Positions 1 to 8,419 of a DNA stretch of 64,000 nucleotides are shown piece by piece. The notes beneath the pieces were generated by a model. The model saw only the letters and a program-made list of their open reading frames with translations, made no database searches and was not told where the DNA came from. The position numbers and the translations under genes were made by a program. This stretch comes from CAWULT01 sp963923455 (lineage in GTDB: Bacteria; Acidobacteriota; Vicinamibacteria; Vicinamibacterales; UBA2999). The stretch lies in the NCBI GenBank assembly GCA_963923455.1, contig CAWULT010000006.1, positions 1-64,000 on the forward strand. Direction: 5' to 3'. Numbering within the stretch: the first letter of the stretch is position 1; each line of letters begins with the position of its first letter.

Positions 1-293
1 GACGGCGCTGCCGCCGCGGACGCGCCGGGCTGGCCGACGACACCGGCGCTCCGCCGCACGTAGCCCACCTTGTCAGGCGTGGCCGGCCACGTCACCTTGA
101 CCCAGTCCCCCACGTCGCGCGTCACCTCGAGCCGCGTGCCGCGCGGCGCCTGCCCGATCACGGGGCTCGCCACGCTCGGCGACCGGTACACACTCGCGTC
201 GGCGGTGTTCACCGTCAGCTCGAGCGCCTGGGCGAACACGATCCCCGGAGCCAGTACGAGCACGAACATCAGCGCCACCCACGTGCGGACCAT
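1..293 (-). CDS. Secreted SH3-like domain protein (3' end off window)
   Basis: The frame opens at an ATG whose first base is 293 and runs off the left edge, so only the first 97 residues are visible. The start is set by a strong AGGAGGT ribosome site 8 nt upstream. Residues 1-22 form a hydrophobic signal peptide ending FAQA. The rest reads like a bacterial SH3 domain: paired VYRSPSVASPVIGQAPRGT and LEVTRDVGDWVKVTWP segments followed by GYVRRS. Such domains usually bind cell-wall or extracellular ligands. The C-terminal domain that would define function is not in the window. Export is well supported; the exact role is unknown. Confidence 0.75.
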   Translation of the reverse strand, partial: MVRTWVALMFVLVLAPGIVFAQALELTVNTADASVYRSPSVASPVIGQAPRGTRLEVTRDVGDWVKVTWPATPDKVGYVRRSAGVVGQPGASAAAAP

Positions 294-439
294 GTGCCGG
301 ACCTCCTGCGCCGCTCGCGACAACCTCCGCCGGACGTGCGTGTGACGAATCCGTCACCGCACCGGCCGGGTCCGTGGCCGAAACGGCCATGAGCGCGGCG
401 CCGCTCCCTGGCGGAGCAAAGGCCGTGCTGCCCCTCCGG

Positions 440-469
440 TTGACGGCCCCACGACCCGGTCACTACGAT
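440..469 (+). promoter_or_regulatory. Putative promoter of the DUF1684 lipoprotein gene
   Basis: A TTGACG hexamer at 440-445 and a TACGAT hexamer at 464-469 are 18 bp apart. Transcription would then begin at about 477, which is the in-frame second ATG of the next gene, implying a leaderless message. This is sequence inference only. Confidence 0.45.
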
Positions 470-476
470 GCGCCGC

Positions 477-1421
477 ATGCCACTGCACACAAGGGCGCGG
501 CACGGGCGGCCGGCGACGGGCGCGACGGCCCTGCTCGTCGTGGGACTGCTCGCCGCCGCATGCGGGAACACGCCGGCCGACGTCCCGCCGGACGCGGCCC
601 GCAAGGAGGCCGAGGACTGGCGCGCCAGGCACGAAGCCGACTACCGGCGAGACTGGGTCACCATCGCCGGGCTGCACTTCCTCGAACCGGGCACGCAGAC
701 CGCCGGCAGCGCCCCCACCAGCGACATCGTCCTGGACGCGGGTGCCCCGCCCTCGCTCGGCCGCTTCACACTGGAGGGCGACGCCGTCCGCTTCGAGGCC
801 GACCCCTCAGCAGGCGTGCGGATGAAGGGACAGCCACTGACCGGCGCGGTGGCGCTGACCGACGACATTCCCGGTCCGGCCGACGAGCTGACGGCCGGCG
901 CGATCCGGCTCGTCGTCCACGAGAGCGGCGCGCGCAAGTCGCTGCGGGTGTGGAATCCCCAGGGCTCGCTCGCCAAGGGCTTCCTGGGCTTCACCTGGTT
1001 CGACATCCAGCCTGAGTACCGGATGGTGGGTCGCTTCATCCCCGACGGCCAGCCCCGCGTGCTGAAGGTCGTGAACACGTTCGGCGACCTCGACGACTAC
1101 AAGACCGAGGGCGTGGTGGAGTTCACGCTGCAGGGCCGTACGCTGCGCCTGCGGCCGTTCACGACGCGGCCGAAGCGCTTCTACTTCGTCTTCAAGGACC
1201 TGTCGAGCGGCACGGAAACCTACGACGCCGCGCGCTTCCTCTATTCGGACCTGCGCGACGACGGCACCACCGTGCTCGACTTCAACCAGGCCTACAACCC
1301 GCCCTGCTCTTTCAACCCTTACACGACGTGCCCCATTCCCCTGCCCGAGAACCGGCTGCCGGTGAAGGTGCTGGCCGGCGAGAAGGCGTACCCGGTGCAC
1401 GTGGCGCTGCCGGCGTCGTAG
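477..1421 (+). CDS. DUF1684 family lipoprotein
   Basis: A 314-residue protein with a hydrophobic leader and a lipobox-like LLAAAC near residue 29, so it is probably lipid-anchored after export. The mature part has DUF1684 hallmarks: EDWRARHEADYRRDWVTIAG near its start, the GFTWFDI segment, and a Cys/Pro-rich end with FNPYTTCPIPLPENRLPVKV. The function of DUF1684 is not established. An ATG at 468 is also in frame, but 477 is preferred because a -10-like hexamer overlaps 464-469. The gene stands alone, converging with the next gene on the other strand. Confidence 0.9.
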   Translation: MPLHTRARHGRPATGATALLVVGLLAAACGNTPADVPPDAARKEAEDWRARHEADYRRDWVTIAGLHFLEPGTQTAGSAPTSDIVLDAGAPPSLGRFTLEGDAVRFEADPSAGVRMKGQPLTGAVALTDDIPGPADELTAGAIRLVVHESGARKSLRVWNPQGSLAKGFLGFTWFDIQPEYRMVGRFIPDGQPRVLKVVNTFGDLDDYKTEGVVEFTLQGRTLRLRPFTTRPKRFYFVFKDLSSGTETYDAARFLYSDLRDDGTTVLDFNQAYNPPCSFNPYTTCPIPLPENRLPVKVLAGEKAYPVHVALPAS

Positions 1422-1462
1422 CGTGCGGGCGAGCCCGGCCCGACGCGGCCGTCAGCGCAGGC

Positions 1463-2311
1463 CTAGCGGTAGTGCGCGCTCGACTTCTCGTTCTCGGCGC
1501 AGATGTACTCGATCAGCTCGTCGTCGGCCATCAACCGGTGGCGGATCGACACCGTCCACGGACGCGTGTAGGCCTTCGGGTCGTCGACCGTGATCTGCAT
1601 GTCGAGCGTGCCGACCGACGGGCGCGTGATGCGCTCGACCGTCCGCGCCCGGTCGGTCAACGGGCTGCCCTGCACGTCGAGCCACCCGCCGTCACGGAAT
1701 CCGGCGGTCTCGACCACGAGCGTGTCGCCCTCCCAGCGTCCCACCGAGTAGCCGTACCACCAGGGCTGGGCATCGTCGACCGGTGGCACGCGCCGGCCGT
1801 CGAGGAAGATCTGGCGCACGCCGCCGTTGGCCTCGTAGAGGATCACGATCAGGCCCGTCGTCTGGACGATCTTGCGCGGCTCGGGATGCGTGTGCAGCTG
1901 CATGTTGCCGAGCGGCAGGCAGTGGGCGTCGGGGTTGTCCTTGCTGTTGGCGGCCATCCGGGCGCGCCGCAGGTCGGCCGCCCACGGCTGGAGCGGCAGG
2001 CCGCCCGGAACAGCCGACCCGATGTCGAAGAAGATCCGCGTGTCCGGCGTCAGCGCAGCAGCCTGGCCGGGATTGCCGCCCGTGCCGCTCGCGGTGCGCC
2101 GCTGCAGTTCGCGCCAGCCCGGGTTCTCCCACACGCCGGAGAAGTCGGGCTTGCCGTCCGGCATCCGTGGCGCCGGCGCGTTCAGGTCGGGCCGTCCGTC
2201 GGCGCCGCGCGGCACGTTGGGCGTGGGATGCCGAGCCCACTGCGCGACGAGCGCCGGCGACGCGCATACGAGCACTGCAACGAGAACCGCGGCACGGCAC
2301 ATCACGGGCAC
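1463..2311 (-). CDS. Secreted protein of an acidobacterial hypothetical family
   Basis: About 282 residues with a signal peptide ending SPALVAQ. The mature N-terminus contains PRMPDGKPDFSGVWENPGW, a DGxPDxxGxW pattern seen in many acidobacterial secreted proteins. The C-terminal part has SVGRWEGDTLVVETAGF, then VERITRP and a closing LIEYICAEN. The start is taken as GTG (first base 2311) because GGAGG lies 6 nt upstream; the ATG at 2302 would be 15 nt away. No catalytic motif is recognised. The C-terminal half resembles that of the DUF6152 protein at 44448-45509, suggesting a shared domain. Confidence 0.8.
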   Translation of the reverse strand: MPVMCRAAVLVAVLVCASPALVAQWARHPTPNVPRGADGRPDLNAPAPRMPDGKPDFSGVWENPGWRELQRRTASGTGGNPGQAAALTPDTRIFFDIGSAVPGGLPLQPWAADLRRARMAANSKDNPDAHCLPLGNMQLHTHPEPRKIVQTTGLIVILYEANGGVRQIFLDGRRVPPVDDAQPWWYGYSVGRWEGDTLVVETAGFRDGGWLDVQGSPLTDRARTVERITRPSVGTLDMQITVDDPKAYTRPWTVSIRHRLMADDELIEYICAENEKSSAHYR

Positions 2312-2453
2312 GGCACACCTCCGGCGAAGCGGGCGAACGCGGATTATGCCACCAACCCGCGTGGCGCGGACCGTCCGGGGCTGATGCAGGTCGCCGCCGG
2401 ACCAGCGCGCGCCCTGGCTCGCCCACCGGGCCGTTCGCTGGTATCGTCGTCGC

Positions 2454-3143
2454 GTGTCCTTCTCGCCCTCGTCCAAGGCCCGCCTGACGACGCGCGACCT
2501 CGGCCGCTTTCCGGACGACTCGCTGTTCCATCGCATCGCACGCGCGGTGTGCGAGGCCGGGTGCCTGCCGCGCAAGGAGTTGTACGAGGCGTGGGAGATG
2601 GCGCGCCGCGTGCGCCGGGTGTTCCGGGGCGGCCGCATCGTCGACTTCGCGGCCGGGCACGGCCTGCTCGCCCAGGTCCTGCTGATCCTCGACGACACGT
2701 CGCCTTCCGCGCTCGTCGTCGACGAGCGGCTGCCGCCGTCGTGCGCGAAGCTGCACCAGGTCCTGCTGCGCCAGTGGCCACGGCTGGCGGGCCGCGTGAT
2801 CTTCGTCACGAGCCGCATCGAGGACGTCGAGGTGCGGAAGACGGACCTCGTCGTGTCGTGCCACGCGTGTGGTGCGCTGACCGATCGCGTGCTCGAGATG
2901 GCCGTCTGCGCCGACGCGCGTGTGGCGGTGCTCCCCTGCTGCCACGACGGTCACCAGAGCCGCACGGGTGGCCTGACCGGGTGGATGGACGAGGCGCTGG
3001 CCGTCGACGCGGTGCGGGCCCTGATGCTCGATTCCAACGGATTCGCCGTGCGCACGCAGGTCATCCCGGCCGAGATCACGCCGAAGAACCGGCTGCTCAT
3101 CGCCGACCCGGACCCGCCGCGGCGCCCGAGCACACGCCGATGA
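2454..3143 (+). CDS. Class I SAM-dependent methyltransferase-like protein
   Basis: A 229-residue protein starting at GTG. IVDFAAGHGLLAQVLLIL is a motif I-like SAM-binding stretch. SCHACGALTDRVLE and VAVLPCCH follow, a Cys-containing pair typical of the Methyltransf_32 family. The substrate is unknown; relatives include RNA-modifying enzymes. The stop overlaps the start of rsmE (ATGA), so the two are translationally coupled and may both act in RNA methylation. A TATCGT hexamer 6 nt before the GTG could be a -10 box for a leaderless transcript. Confidence 0.75.
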   Translation: MSFSPSSKARLTTRDLGRFPDDSLFHRIARAVCEAGCLPRKELYEAWEMARRVRRVFRGGRIVDFAAGHGLLAQVLLILDDTSPSALVVDERLPPSCAKLHQVLLRQWPRLAGRVIFVTSRIEDVEVRKTDLVVSCHACGALTDRVLEMAVCADARVAVLPCCHDGHQSRTGGLTGWMDEALAVDAVRALMLDSNGFAVRTQVIPAEITPKNRLLIADPDPPRRPSTRR

Positions 3144-3883
3144 ACCTGGTGCTGCTCGAGCCGGGCGAGCTGTCCGGGGACGGCGCCGTCCGCCTGACGG
3201 ATGCGCGCGCCGTTCACGTCCGGACGGTGCTCCGTGCCGTGACCGGCCAGGCCGTGCGGCTCGGGCTCGTGGACGGCCCGTTCGGCGTCGGGACGGTCAC
3301 CGCCGTGACGGCGGACTCGGTCGAGCTGCGCTGCGTCCTCGAGCGCGAGCCCCCGCCCCGACCGCCGGTCGACGTGCTGCTCGCCGTGCCCCGGCCCAAG
3401 GTGCTGCGCCGGCTGTGGGCCCAGCTGGCGGCGCTGGGCGTCGGCCGCATCGTGCTGACGAACGCCGGAAAGGTCGAACGCAACTACTTCGACACGCACC
3501 TGCTCGAGCCCGCGGGCTTCCGTCCGCTGCTCGTCGAGGGCCTGCAGCAGGCCCGGGACACGCGCCTTCCGCTCGTCTCGGTCCACCGGCGGTTCCGCGC
3601 GCTCGTCGAGGACGAGCTGGACGGCCTCTGTCCGGACACGCTGCGCCTCGTCGCGCATCCCGAAGCCACGAGCCGCATCGGCGCGGCGGACCGGGACGAC
3701 CGGCGCGTGCTGCTCGCCGTCGGCCCCGAAGGCGGGTGGAACGCGTTCGAGCTGCGCCTGCTCGAGTCGCGCGGCTTCACCGCGGTCGGCATGGGCCCTC
3801 GCGTGCTGCGCAGCGACACGGCCTGCGTGGCCCTGCTCGCGCTCGTCCACGACGCGGTGCGCGGCCGGGGCATAATGCGCTGA
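3140..3883 (+). CDS. rsmE: 16S rRNA (uracil-1498-N3)-methyltransferase RsmE
   Basis: A 247-residue RsmE-family SPOUT methyltransferase, which methylates U1498 in the 16S rRNA decoding region. An N-terminal PUA-like part contains HVRTVLR. The knotted C-terminal half carries LLAVGPEGGWNAFEL and LGPRVLRSETA-like MGPRVLRSDTACVALL, the classic family signatures. Length fits the family. It overlaps the preceding methyltransferase gene by 4 nt and ends 1 nt into the next gene, so this is a three- or four-gene operon. Confidence 0.95.
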   Translation: MNLVLLEPGELSGDGAVRLTDARAVHVRTVLRAVTGQAVRLGLVDGPFGVGTVTAVTADSVELRCVLEREPPPRPPVDVLLAVPRPKVLRRLWAQLAALGVGRIVLTNAGKVERNYFDTHLLEPAGFRPLLVEGLQQARDTRLPLVSVHRRFRALVEDELDGLCPDTLRLVAHPEATSRIGAADRDDRRVLLAVGPEGGWNAFELRLLESRGFTAVGMGPRVLRSDTACVALLALVHDAVRGRGIMR

Positions 3884-5064
3884 TGTCGACCGCTCCTCCA
3901 GCCGGTGTCCGGCTCGGGTCCGACCTGCTGCTCTCGTCCCCGCGCCTCGAGGGCGCGCGCGTGGGGCTCGTCTGCAACCACGCATCGGTGGACCACGGTT
4001 TCGTCCACGTCGTCGACCGCCTGGCGTCGGATCCGAAGGTCCGGCTCGCGGCGATCTTCGGGCCGCAGCACGGGTTCCGGTCCGACGTGCAGGACAACAT
4101 GATCGAGACGCCGCATCGCGACGACCCGCATCGCCGCGTGCCCGTCTTCTCGCTGTACAGCGAGACCCGCGAACCCACGGCCGAGATGCTGCAGGGCCTC
4201 GACGTCCTGGTCGTCGACCTGCAGGACATCGGCGCGCGCATCTACACCTACATCTACACGATGGCCAACTGCCTGCGCGCGTGCGCCCGCCACGGCGTGC
4301 CGGTGATCGTCTGCGACCGGCCCAATCCAATCGGCGGCGACGACGTGGAGGGGGCGGCGCTCCGGCCCGGGTTCGAGTCGTTCGTCGGGATGTTCCAGAT
4401 CCCGATGCGCCACGGCATGACCATCGGCGAGCTCGCCCGGCTGTTCAACGAGGAGTTCGAGCTCGGCGCCACGCTGGAAGTGGCGAGGATGCACGGCTGG
4501 CACCGCGAGATGTTCGCCGACGAAACGGGCTTGCCGTGGGTGATGCCCTCGCCGAACATGCCCACGCTCGACACGGCCGTCGTCTACCCGGGCACGGTGC
4601 TCTTCGAGGGGACGCTCCTCTCGGAGGGGCGCGGTACCACGCGCCCCTTCGAACTGGTGGGCGCGCCGGGCATCGACGCCGAGCGGTTCGCGCGTGAGAT
4701 GAACGCGCTGGGCCTGCCCGGCGCGGTCTTCCGCCCGGCGGTCTTCGAACCCACCTTCCAGAAGCACGCGAGGCTGGCGTGCGGCGGCTGCCAGGTGCAC
4801 GTGACGGACCGGCGCGCGTTCAGGCCGGTGCTGACCGGCGTGGCGCTGATCGGCATGTTCCGCCGCTTCGCGCCGGACCGGGAGCTGTGGCGGCAGCCGC
4901 CCTACGAGTACGAGCAGGAGAAGCTGCCGATCGACATCCTGGCCGGGTCGGACGCGCTGCGATCGCAGATCGAGGCCGGCACCGACCCACAGGCGATCGC
5001 CGAGACGTGGCGGCGCGACGAGCAGGCGTTCAAGGTGAAGCGGCAGCCCTACCTGTTGTACTGA
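3883..5064 (+). CDS. namZ: DUF1343 / NamZ-like exo-beta-N-acetylmuramidase
   Basis: A 393-residue DUF1343 protein. This family includes NamZ, which releases MurNAc from non-reducing ends of peptidoglycan fragments. Recognisable blocks are VGLVCNHASV, IFGPQHGFR, VVDLQDIGARIYTY, CDRPNPIGG, PMRHGMTIGELARLFN and PSPNMPTLDTAVVYPGT. No signal peptide is visible, unlike many secreted homologues, so it may act in the cytoplasm on recovered muropeptides. Start and stop each overlap a neighbour (rsmE and the hydrolase gene). The family call is firm; the exact reaction is by analogy. Confidence 0.88.
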   Translation: MSTAPPAGVRLGSDLLLSSPRLEGARVGLVCNHASVDHGFVHVVDRLASDPKVRLAAIFGPQHGFRSDVQDNMIETPHRDDPHRRVPVFSLYSETREPTAEMLQGLDVLVVDLQDIGARIYTYIYTMANCLRACARHGVPVIVCDRPNPIGGDDVEGAALRPGFESFVGMFQIPMRHGMTIGELARLFNEEFELGATLEVARMHGWHREMFADETGLPWVMPSPNMPTLDTAVVYPGTVLFEGTLLSEGRGTTRPFELVGAPGIDAERFAREMNALGLPGAVFRPAVFEPTFQKHARLACGGCQVHVTDRRAFRPVLTGVALIGMFRRFAPDRELWRQPPYEYEQEKLPIDILAGSDALRSQIEAGTDPQAIAETWRRDEQAFKVKRQPYLLY

Positions 5065-5963
5065 TGGCCATCAGACTTCCTCTTCTCGTGCTGGCCGCGC
5101 TGCTCGCGGTGCCCGCACCGGACACCGCGGCCCAGGCGCCGCAGCCGGCAGACCGTTTCGTGACCGTCGGCGGCCTGCGCCTCCATTACGTGGACTGGGG
5201 CAACCCCATGGCGCCGCCGATGGTGCTCGTCCACGGCCTCGACCGCGTGGCGCGCACCTTCGACCACGTGGCGCCCCACTTCGCCGGCAGGTACCACGTG
5301 ATCGCGGTGGACATGCGCGGGCACGGCGACTCGGGCTGGGACCCGCAGGGCCGCTACCTCGTGGAGGACCACCTGACGGACCTCGAAGGCCTGGTGCGCC
5401 AGCTCGGGCTGCGCGACCTGACGTTGTGGGGCAACTCCACGGGCGGGCGCGTGGTGCAGGTGTTCGCCGGATCGCATCCCGAGCTGGTGCGCGCGCTGAT
5501 CTCGGAAGACGTGGGTCCCGAGCGCACGCGCTCGATCGCCGACGCCTACCAGCGCCGCGTGGCCGCCGACGCCGGCGGCTGGGCCACCGAGGACGAGCTC
5601 CATGCGCGGCTGAAGGCCCAGAATCCCGGCACGGTGGACGCCGTCCTGCGGCCCTACGTCCGGTACGCGACGAAACGGCGGGACGACGGGCGGCTGGTCT
5701 GGAAGCGCGATCCGAACCTGGTCAAGGGCTTCGTCGAGACCGACCTGTGGCGGTTCGTGTCCAGGATCACGGCCCCCACGCTCTACGTGCTGGGCGGCCG
5801 CAGCGCCATCGTGCCGGCCGAGACGCAGCAGCAGCTCCAGGCGCGGCTGCCGCGCGTGCAGGTCGTGATGATGCCGGGGCTCGGCCACTTCCCGAGCGAC
5901 GAGAAGCCCGAGGAGTTCCTGGCGATCGTGGACCGCTTCCTGGCCGACCCGCCGGCACGCTGA
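5064..5963 (+). CDS. Exported alpha/beta-fold hydrolase
   Basis: A 299-residue alpha/beta hydrolase with a signal peptide (residues 1-24, ending DTAAQA). VLVHGLD supplies the oxyanion region. The nucleophile is Ser125 in GNSTGG and the base is His275 in GLGHFPSDE. The usual acid after strand 7 is missing: the position reads GGRSAIVP, with Ser247/Ala248 where Asp is expected. Asp149 in ISEDVGPE may substitute, as in members with the acid after strand 6. Its ATG overlaps the namZ stop. The substrate cannot be told. Confidence 0.85.
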   Translation: MAIRLPLLVLAALLAVPAPDTAAQAPQPADRFVTVGGLRLHYVDWGNPMAPPMVLVHGLDRVARTFDHVAPHFAGRYHVIAVDMRGHGDSGWDPQGRYLVEDHLTDLEGLVRQLGLRDLTLWGNSTGGRVVQVFAGSHPELVRALISEDVGPERTRSIADAYQRRVAADAGGWATEDELHARLKAQNPGTVDAVLRPYVRYATKRRDDGRLVWKRDPNLVKGFVETDLWRFVSRITAPTLYVLGGRSAIVPAETQQQLQARLPRVQVVMMPGLGHFPSDEKPEEFLAIVDRFLADPPAR

Positions 5964-5964
5964 T

Positions 5965-6840
5965 CTACGAACGCGTCTTCGCGATGGCCGGCGCCTTCAG
6001 CTCGTGCGGCGCCGTCGGCGTGAGGTGGTGCTCGATCAGGTGCGCCTTCAGCAGCTCGAAGGCGGACTCGGGCGTGTTGGCCCGCTTGACCAGGTCGCTG
6101 TCGCCGGGGCTGATCGCTCCCCACTCGGCCATCGGATCCATGTTGAGAATCGGGTCCCAGTAGTCGGTGCCGTAGAGAATCAGCTGGATCTTCTTGTCGA
6201 GCTTGTCGGTCTGCGCCAGCGTCAGGAACTCGAACATCTCGTCGAGCGTGCCGAACCCTCCCGGGAAGATCACGAGCGCCTTGGCCATGTACGCGAACCA
6301 GAACTTCCGCATGAAGAAGTAGTGGAACTCGAAGTGCAGGCCGTCGGTGATGTACCGGTTCGCCCCCTGCTCGAACGGGAGCCGGATGTTCAGGCCGATC
6401 GTCTTGCCGCCGGCCTCGTGGGCCCCCCGGTTGGCGGCCTCCATGATGCCGGGGCCGCCGCCCGAGGTGACGACGAACCGGTGGTGCTCGTCGTCGACGG
6501 ACCTCGTCCACTCGGTGAGCAGGCGCGCCAGCGCCCGGGCCTCCTCGTAGTAACGCGACCACTCCACGGCCTTGCGCCCCTTGGCCACGCTGGCCTCGAG
6601 GTCGCCGTTCCTGCCGTTGTCGCGATTCGTCCGGAGCCTCTGCTCGAGCCGTTCGAGCGCGAGGACGGCGTGCTCCTGGCTGTGAATGCGGGCCGACCCG
6701 AAGAACACCACGGTGTCGCGGATGTTCTGCTCGCGAAACCGGCGCAGGGGCTCGAGGTACTCGGCCAGGATGCGGATCGGTCGTGCCTCGTCGCTGTCCA
6801 GGAACTCGGTGTCGAGGTACGCCAGCGGCTGCGGATTCAT
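5965..6840 (-). CDS. LOG family (TIGR00730-type) Rossmann-fold protein
   Basis: A 291-residue protein with the lysine-decarboxylase-like/LOG fold. Diagnostic motifs are VTSGGGPGIMEAANRGA and the PGGFGTLDE loop that binds nucleotide. LOG proteins are nucleoside-5'-monophosphate phosphoribohydrolases that release free bases; whether this one makes cytokinin-like bases or recycles nucleotides is unknown. It has a long N-terminal extension of about 100 residues relative to minimal LOG proteins. It converges with the hydrolase gene, leaving a 1-nt gap. A GATAAT hexamer lies exactly 6 nt before its ATG. Confidence 0.88.
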   Translation of the reverse strand: MNPQPLAYLDTEFLDSDEARPIRILAEYLEPLRRFREQNIRDTVVFFGSARIHSQEHAVLALERLEQRLRTNRDNGRNGDLEASVAKGRKAVEWSRYYEEARALARLLTEWTRSVDDEHHRFVVTSGGGPGIMEAANRGAHEAGGKTIGLNIRLPFEQGANRYITDGLHFEFHYFFMRKFWFAYMAKALVIFPGGFGTLDEMFEFLTLAQTDKLDKKIQLILYGTDYWDPILNMDPMAEWGAISPGDSDLVKRANTPESAFELLKAHLIEHHLTPTAPHELKAPAIAKTRS

Positions 6841-6897
6841 GCTGTGATTATCGGCCGAAGTGGACGTATGTCATGATCGGTTGGACCCCGGGACCCC

Positions 6898-7083
6898 ATG
6901 ACCGTTTCCGACTGGCTCGAGAACGCCATCCGTGATGCCGACACCCGAGGGCTGGGCAGCCTGCGATCCAGCCTGCAGGCGCTGGCGCAGGCGACGCTGG
7001 CCCTGCGCCGGGCCGACTGGAACGCCGACGCGTCGGCGGACCGCGCGCCGACGGCCCCCGGACAGGCATCCCCTCATGTCTGA
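6898..7083 (+). CDS. Small conserved-looking protein upstream of amidase
   Basis: A 61-residue reading frame whose last 8 bp overlap the amidase start. It is predicted to be helical, with SDWLENAIRDADTRGL and LQALAQATLALRRADWN segments and a disordered, Pro/Ala-rich tail. No function is known to me. The overlap and the amphipathic pattern argue for a real gene. It could be a small partner of the amidase, in the way AtzG-type subunits accompany some amidases, although it does not look like AtzG. Confidence 0.55.
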   Translation: MTVSDWLENAIRDADTRGLGSLRSSLQALAQATLALRRADWNADASADRAPTAPGQASPHV

Positions 7084-8419
7084 ACCCCGAACCATCGTCG
7101 ACCTGGCGCGCGCGCTGCGCGAGCGCCGGCTGACGGCCGTGTCGGCGACGTCGGCCTGCCTGGCCGCCATTCAGGCCGGCAATCCGTCGATCAACGCCTT
7201 CATCACCGTGCTGGGCGAGCAGGCGCTGGCCGACGCGGCCCGTGCGGACGAGGAGCTCGCCGGGGGCTGCGACCGCGGCCCCCTCCACGGCGTGCCCGTG
7301 GCGCTGAAGGACCTGATCGACGTGGCGGGCGTGCCGACGACCGCCGCGTCCAGCGTCCGCCGGGCCCACGTGGCGAGCGCCGACGCGCCCGTCGTGACGC
7401 GCCTGCGCGAGGCCGGCGCCGTCATCCTGGGCAAGAACAACCTGCACGAGTTCGCGTTCGGGACGACCAACGAAGACTCGGCCTTCGGGCTGGTGCGCCA
7501 TCCGCTCGACCCGACGCGCTCACCGGGCGGCTCGTCTGGCGGCTCGGCCGCCGCCGTGCTGGCCGGCATGGCCTACGCGGCCATCGGCACCGACACCGGG
7601 GGCTCGATTCGCATTCCGTCCGCGGCCTGCGGCCTGGTCGGCCTGAAGCCGACGCTCGGCGAGATCCCCACCGAGGGCGTCGTGCCCTTGAGCACCACGA
7701 TGGACCACGTGGGCCCGATCTGCCGTTCGGTCGCCGACGCGCGCCTGGTCTACGACGTGCTGCGTGGCGCCCCTCCCACCGCCGGCCAGGCCCGCGACGT
7801 GGCGAGCCTGCGCCTGGGCGTGCCCGGCGGCTACGTCCGCGAGCGGCTCGACGAGGAGGTGCTGGCGAGGTTCGACCGCGCGTGTGAGCGGCTCCGGGCG
7901 GCCGGCGTCGGCCTCGAGCCTGTGGTGATCCCCCACCTGGCCGACGCACCCGCGATCTACCTGCACATCGTGCTGGCCGAAGCCGCCGCGTATCACGCGG
8001 TGACGCTCGAGCACACGCCGGACGCGTACACGCCGAACGTCCGCCTGCGCCTCGAGATGGGCCGCTACGTGCTGGCCGAGGACTACGTGCGCGCGCTGCG
8101 GGGCCGGCAGGTGCTGGCTGCGGAGGTCGAGGCCGCGCTCGATGGACACGACGGCCTGCTGCTGCCGACGCTGGCGATGCCGGCCGTACCACTCGGCACG
8201 GCCACGGTGCGCGTGGGCGCGCACGACGAACCGGTCCGCACCATCTCGATGCGGCTGACGCAGCCCTTCAACCTGTCCGGCCACCCGGCGATCACGATGC
8301 CGTGCGGCGCGACGTCCGCCGGCCTGCCGGTGGGCGCGCAGCTCGTCGGCCGGCGCCAGGCGACCCCGGCGCTGCTGGCCGTGGCCGCCGCGATGGAGCC
8401 CGTCCTCTCCCAGCCGTGA
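7076..8419 (+). CDS. Amidase signature family protein (GatA-like)
   Basis: A 447-residue amidase-signature hydrolase, which cleaves C-N bonds by a Ser-cisSer-Lys triad. The Lys is in VALKDLIDVAG. The Gly/Ser-rich loop SPGGSSGGSAAAV holds the cis-Ser, and IGTDTGGSIRIP holds the nucleophile. It is somewhat shorter than GatA, and no gatB or gatC is nearby, so a stand-alone amidase is as likely as the tRNA amidotransferase subunit. It overlaps the 61-residue gene by 8 bp and the next hydrolase by 4 bp. Confidence 0.88.
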   Translation: MSEPRTIVDLARALRERRLTAVSATSACLAAIQAGNPSINAFITVLGEQALADAARADEELAGGCDRGPLHGVPVALKDLIDVAGVPTTAASSVRRAHVASADAPVVTRLREAGAVILGKNNLHEFAFGTTNEDSAFGLVRHPLDPTRSPGGSSGGSAAAVLAGMAYAAIGTDTGGSIRIPSAACGLVGLKPTLGEIPTEGVVPLSTTMDHVGPICRSVADARLVYDVLRGAPPTAGQARDVASLRLGVPGGYVRERLDEEVLARFDRACERLRAAGVGLEPVVIPHLADAPAIYLHIVLAEAAAYHAVTLEHTPDAYTPNVRLRLEMGRYVLAEDYVRALRGRQVLAAEVEAALDGHDGLLLPTLAMPAVPLGTATVRVGAHDEPVRTISMRLTQPFNLSGHPAITMPCGATSAGLPVGAQLVGRRQATPALLAVAAAMEPVLSQP

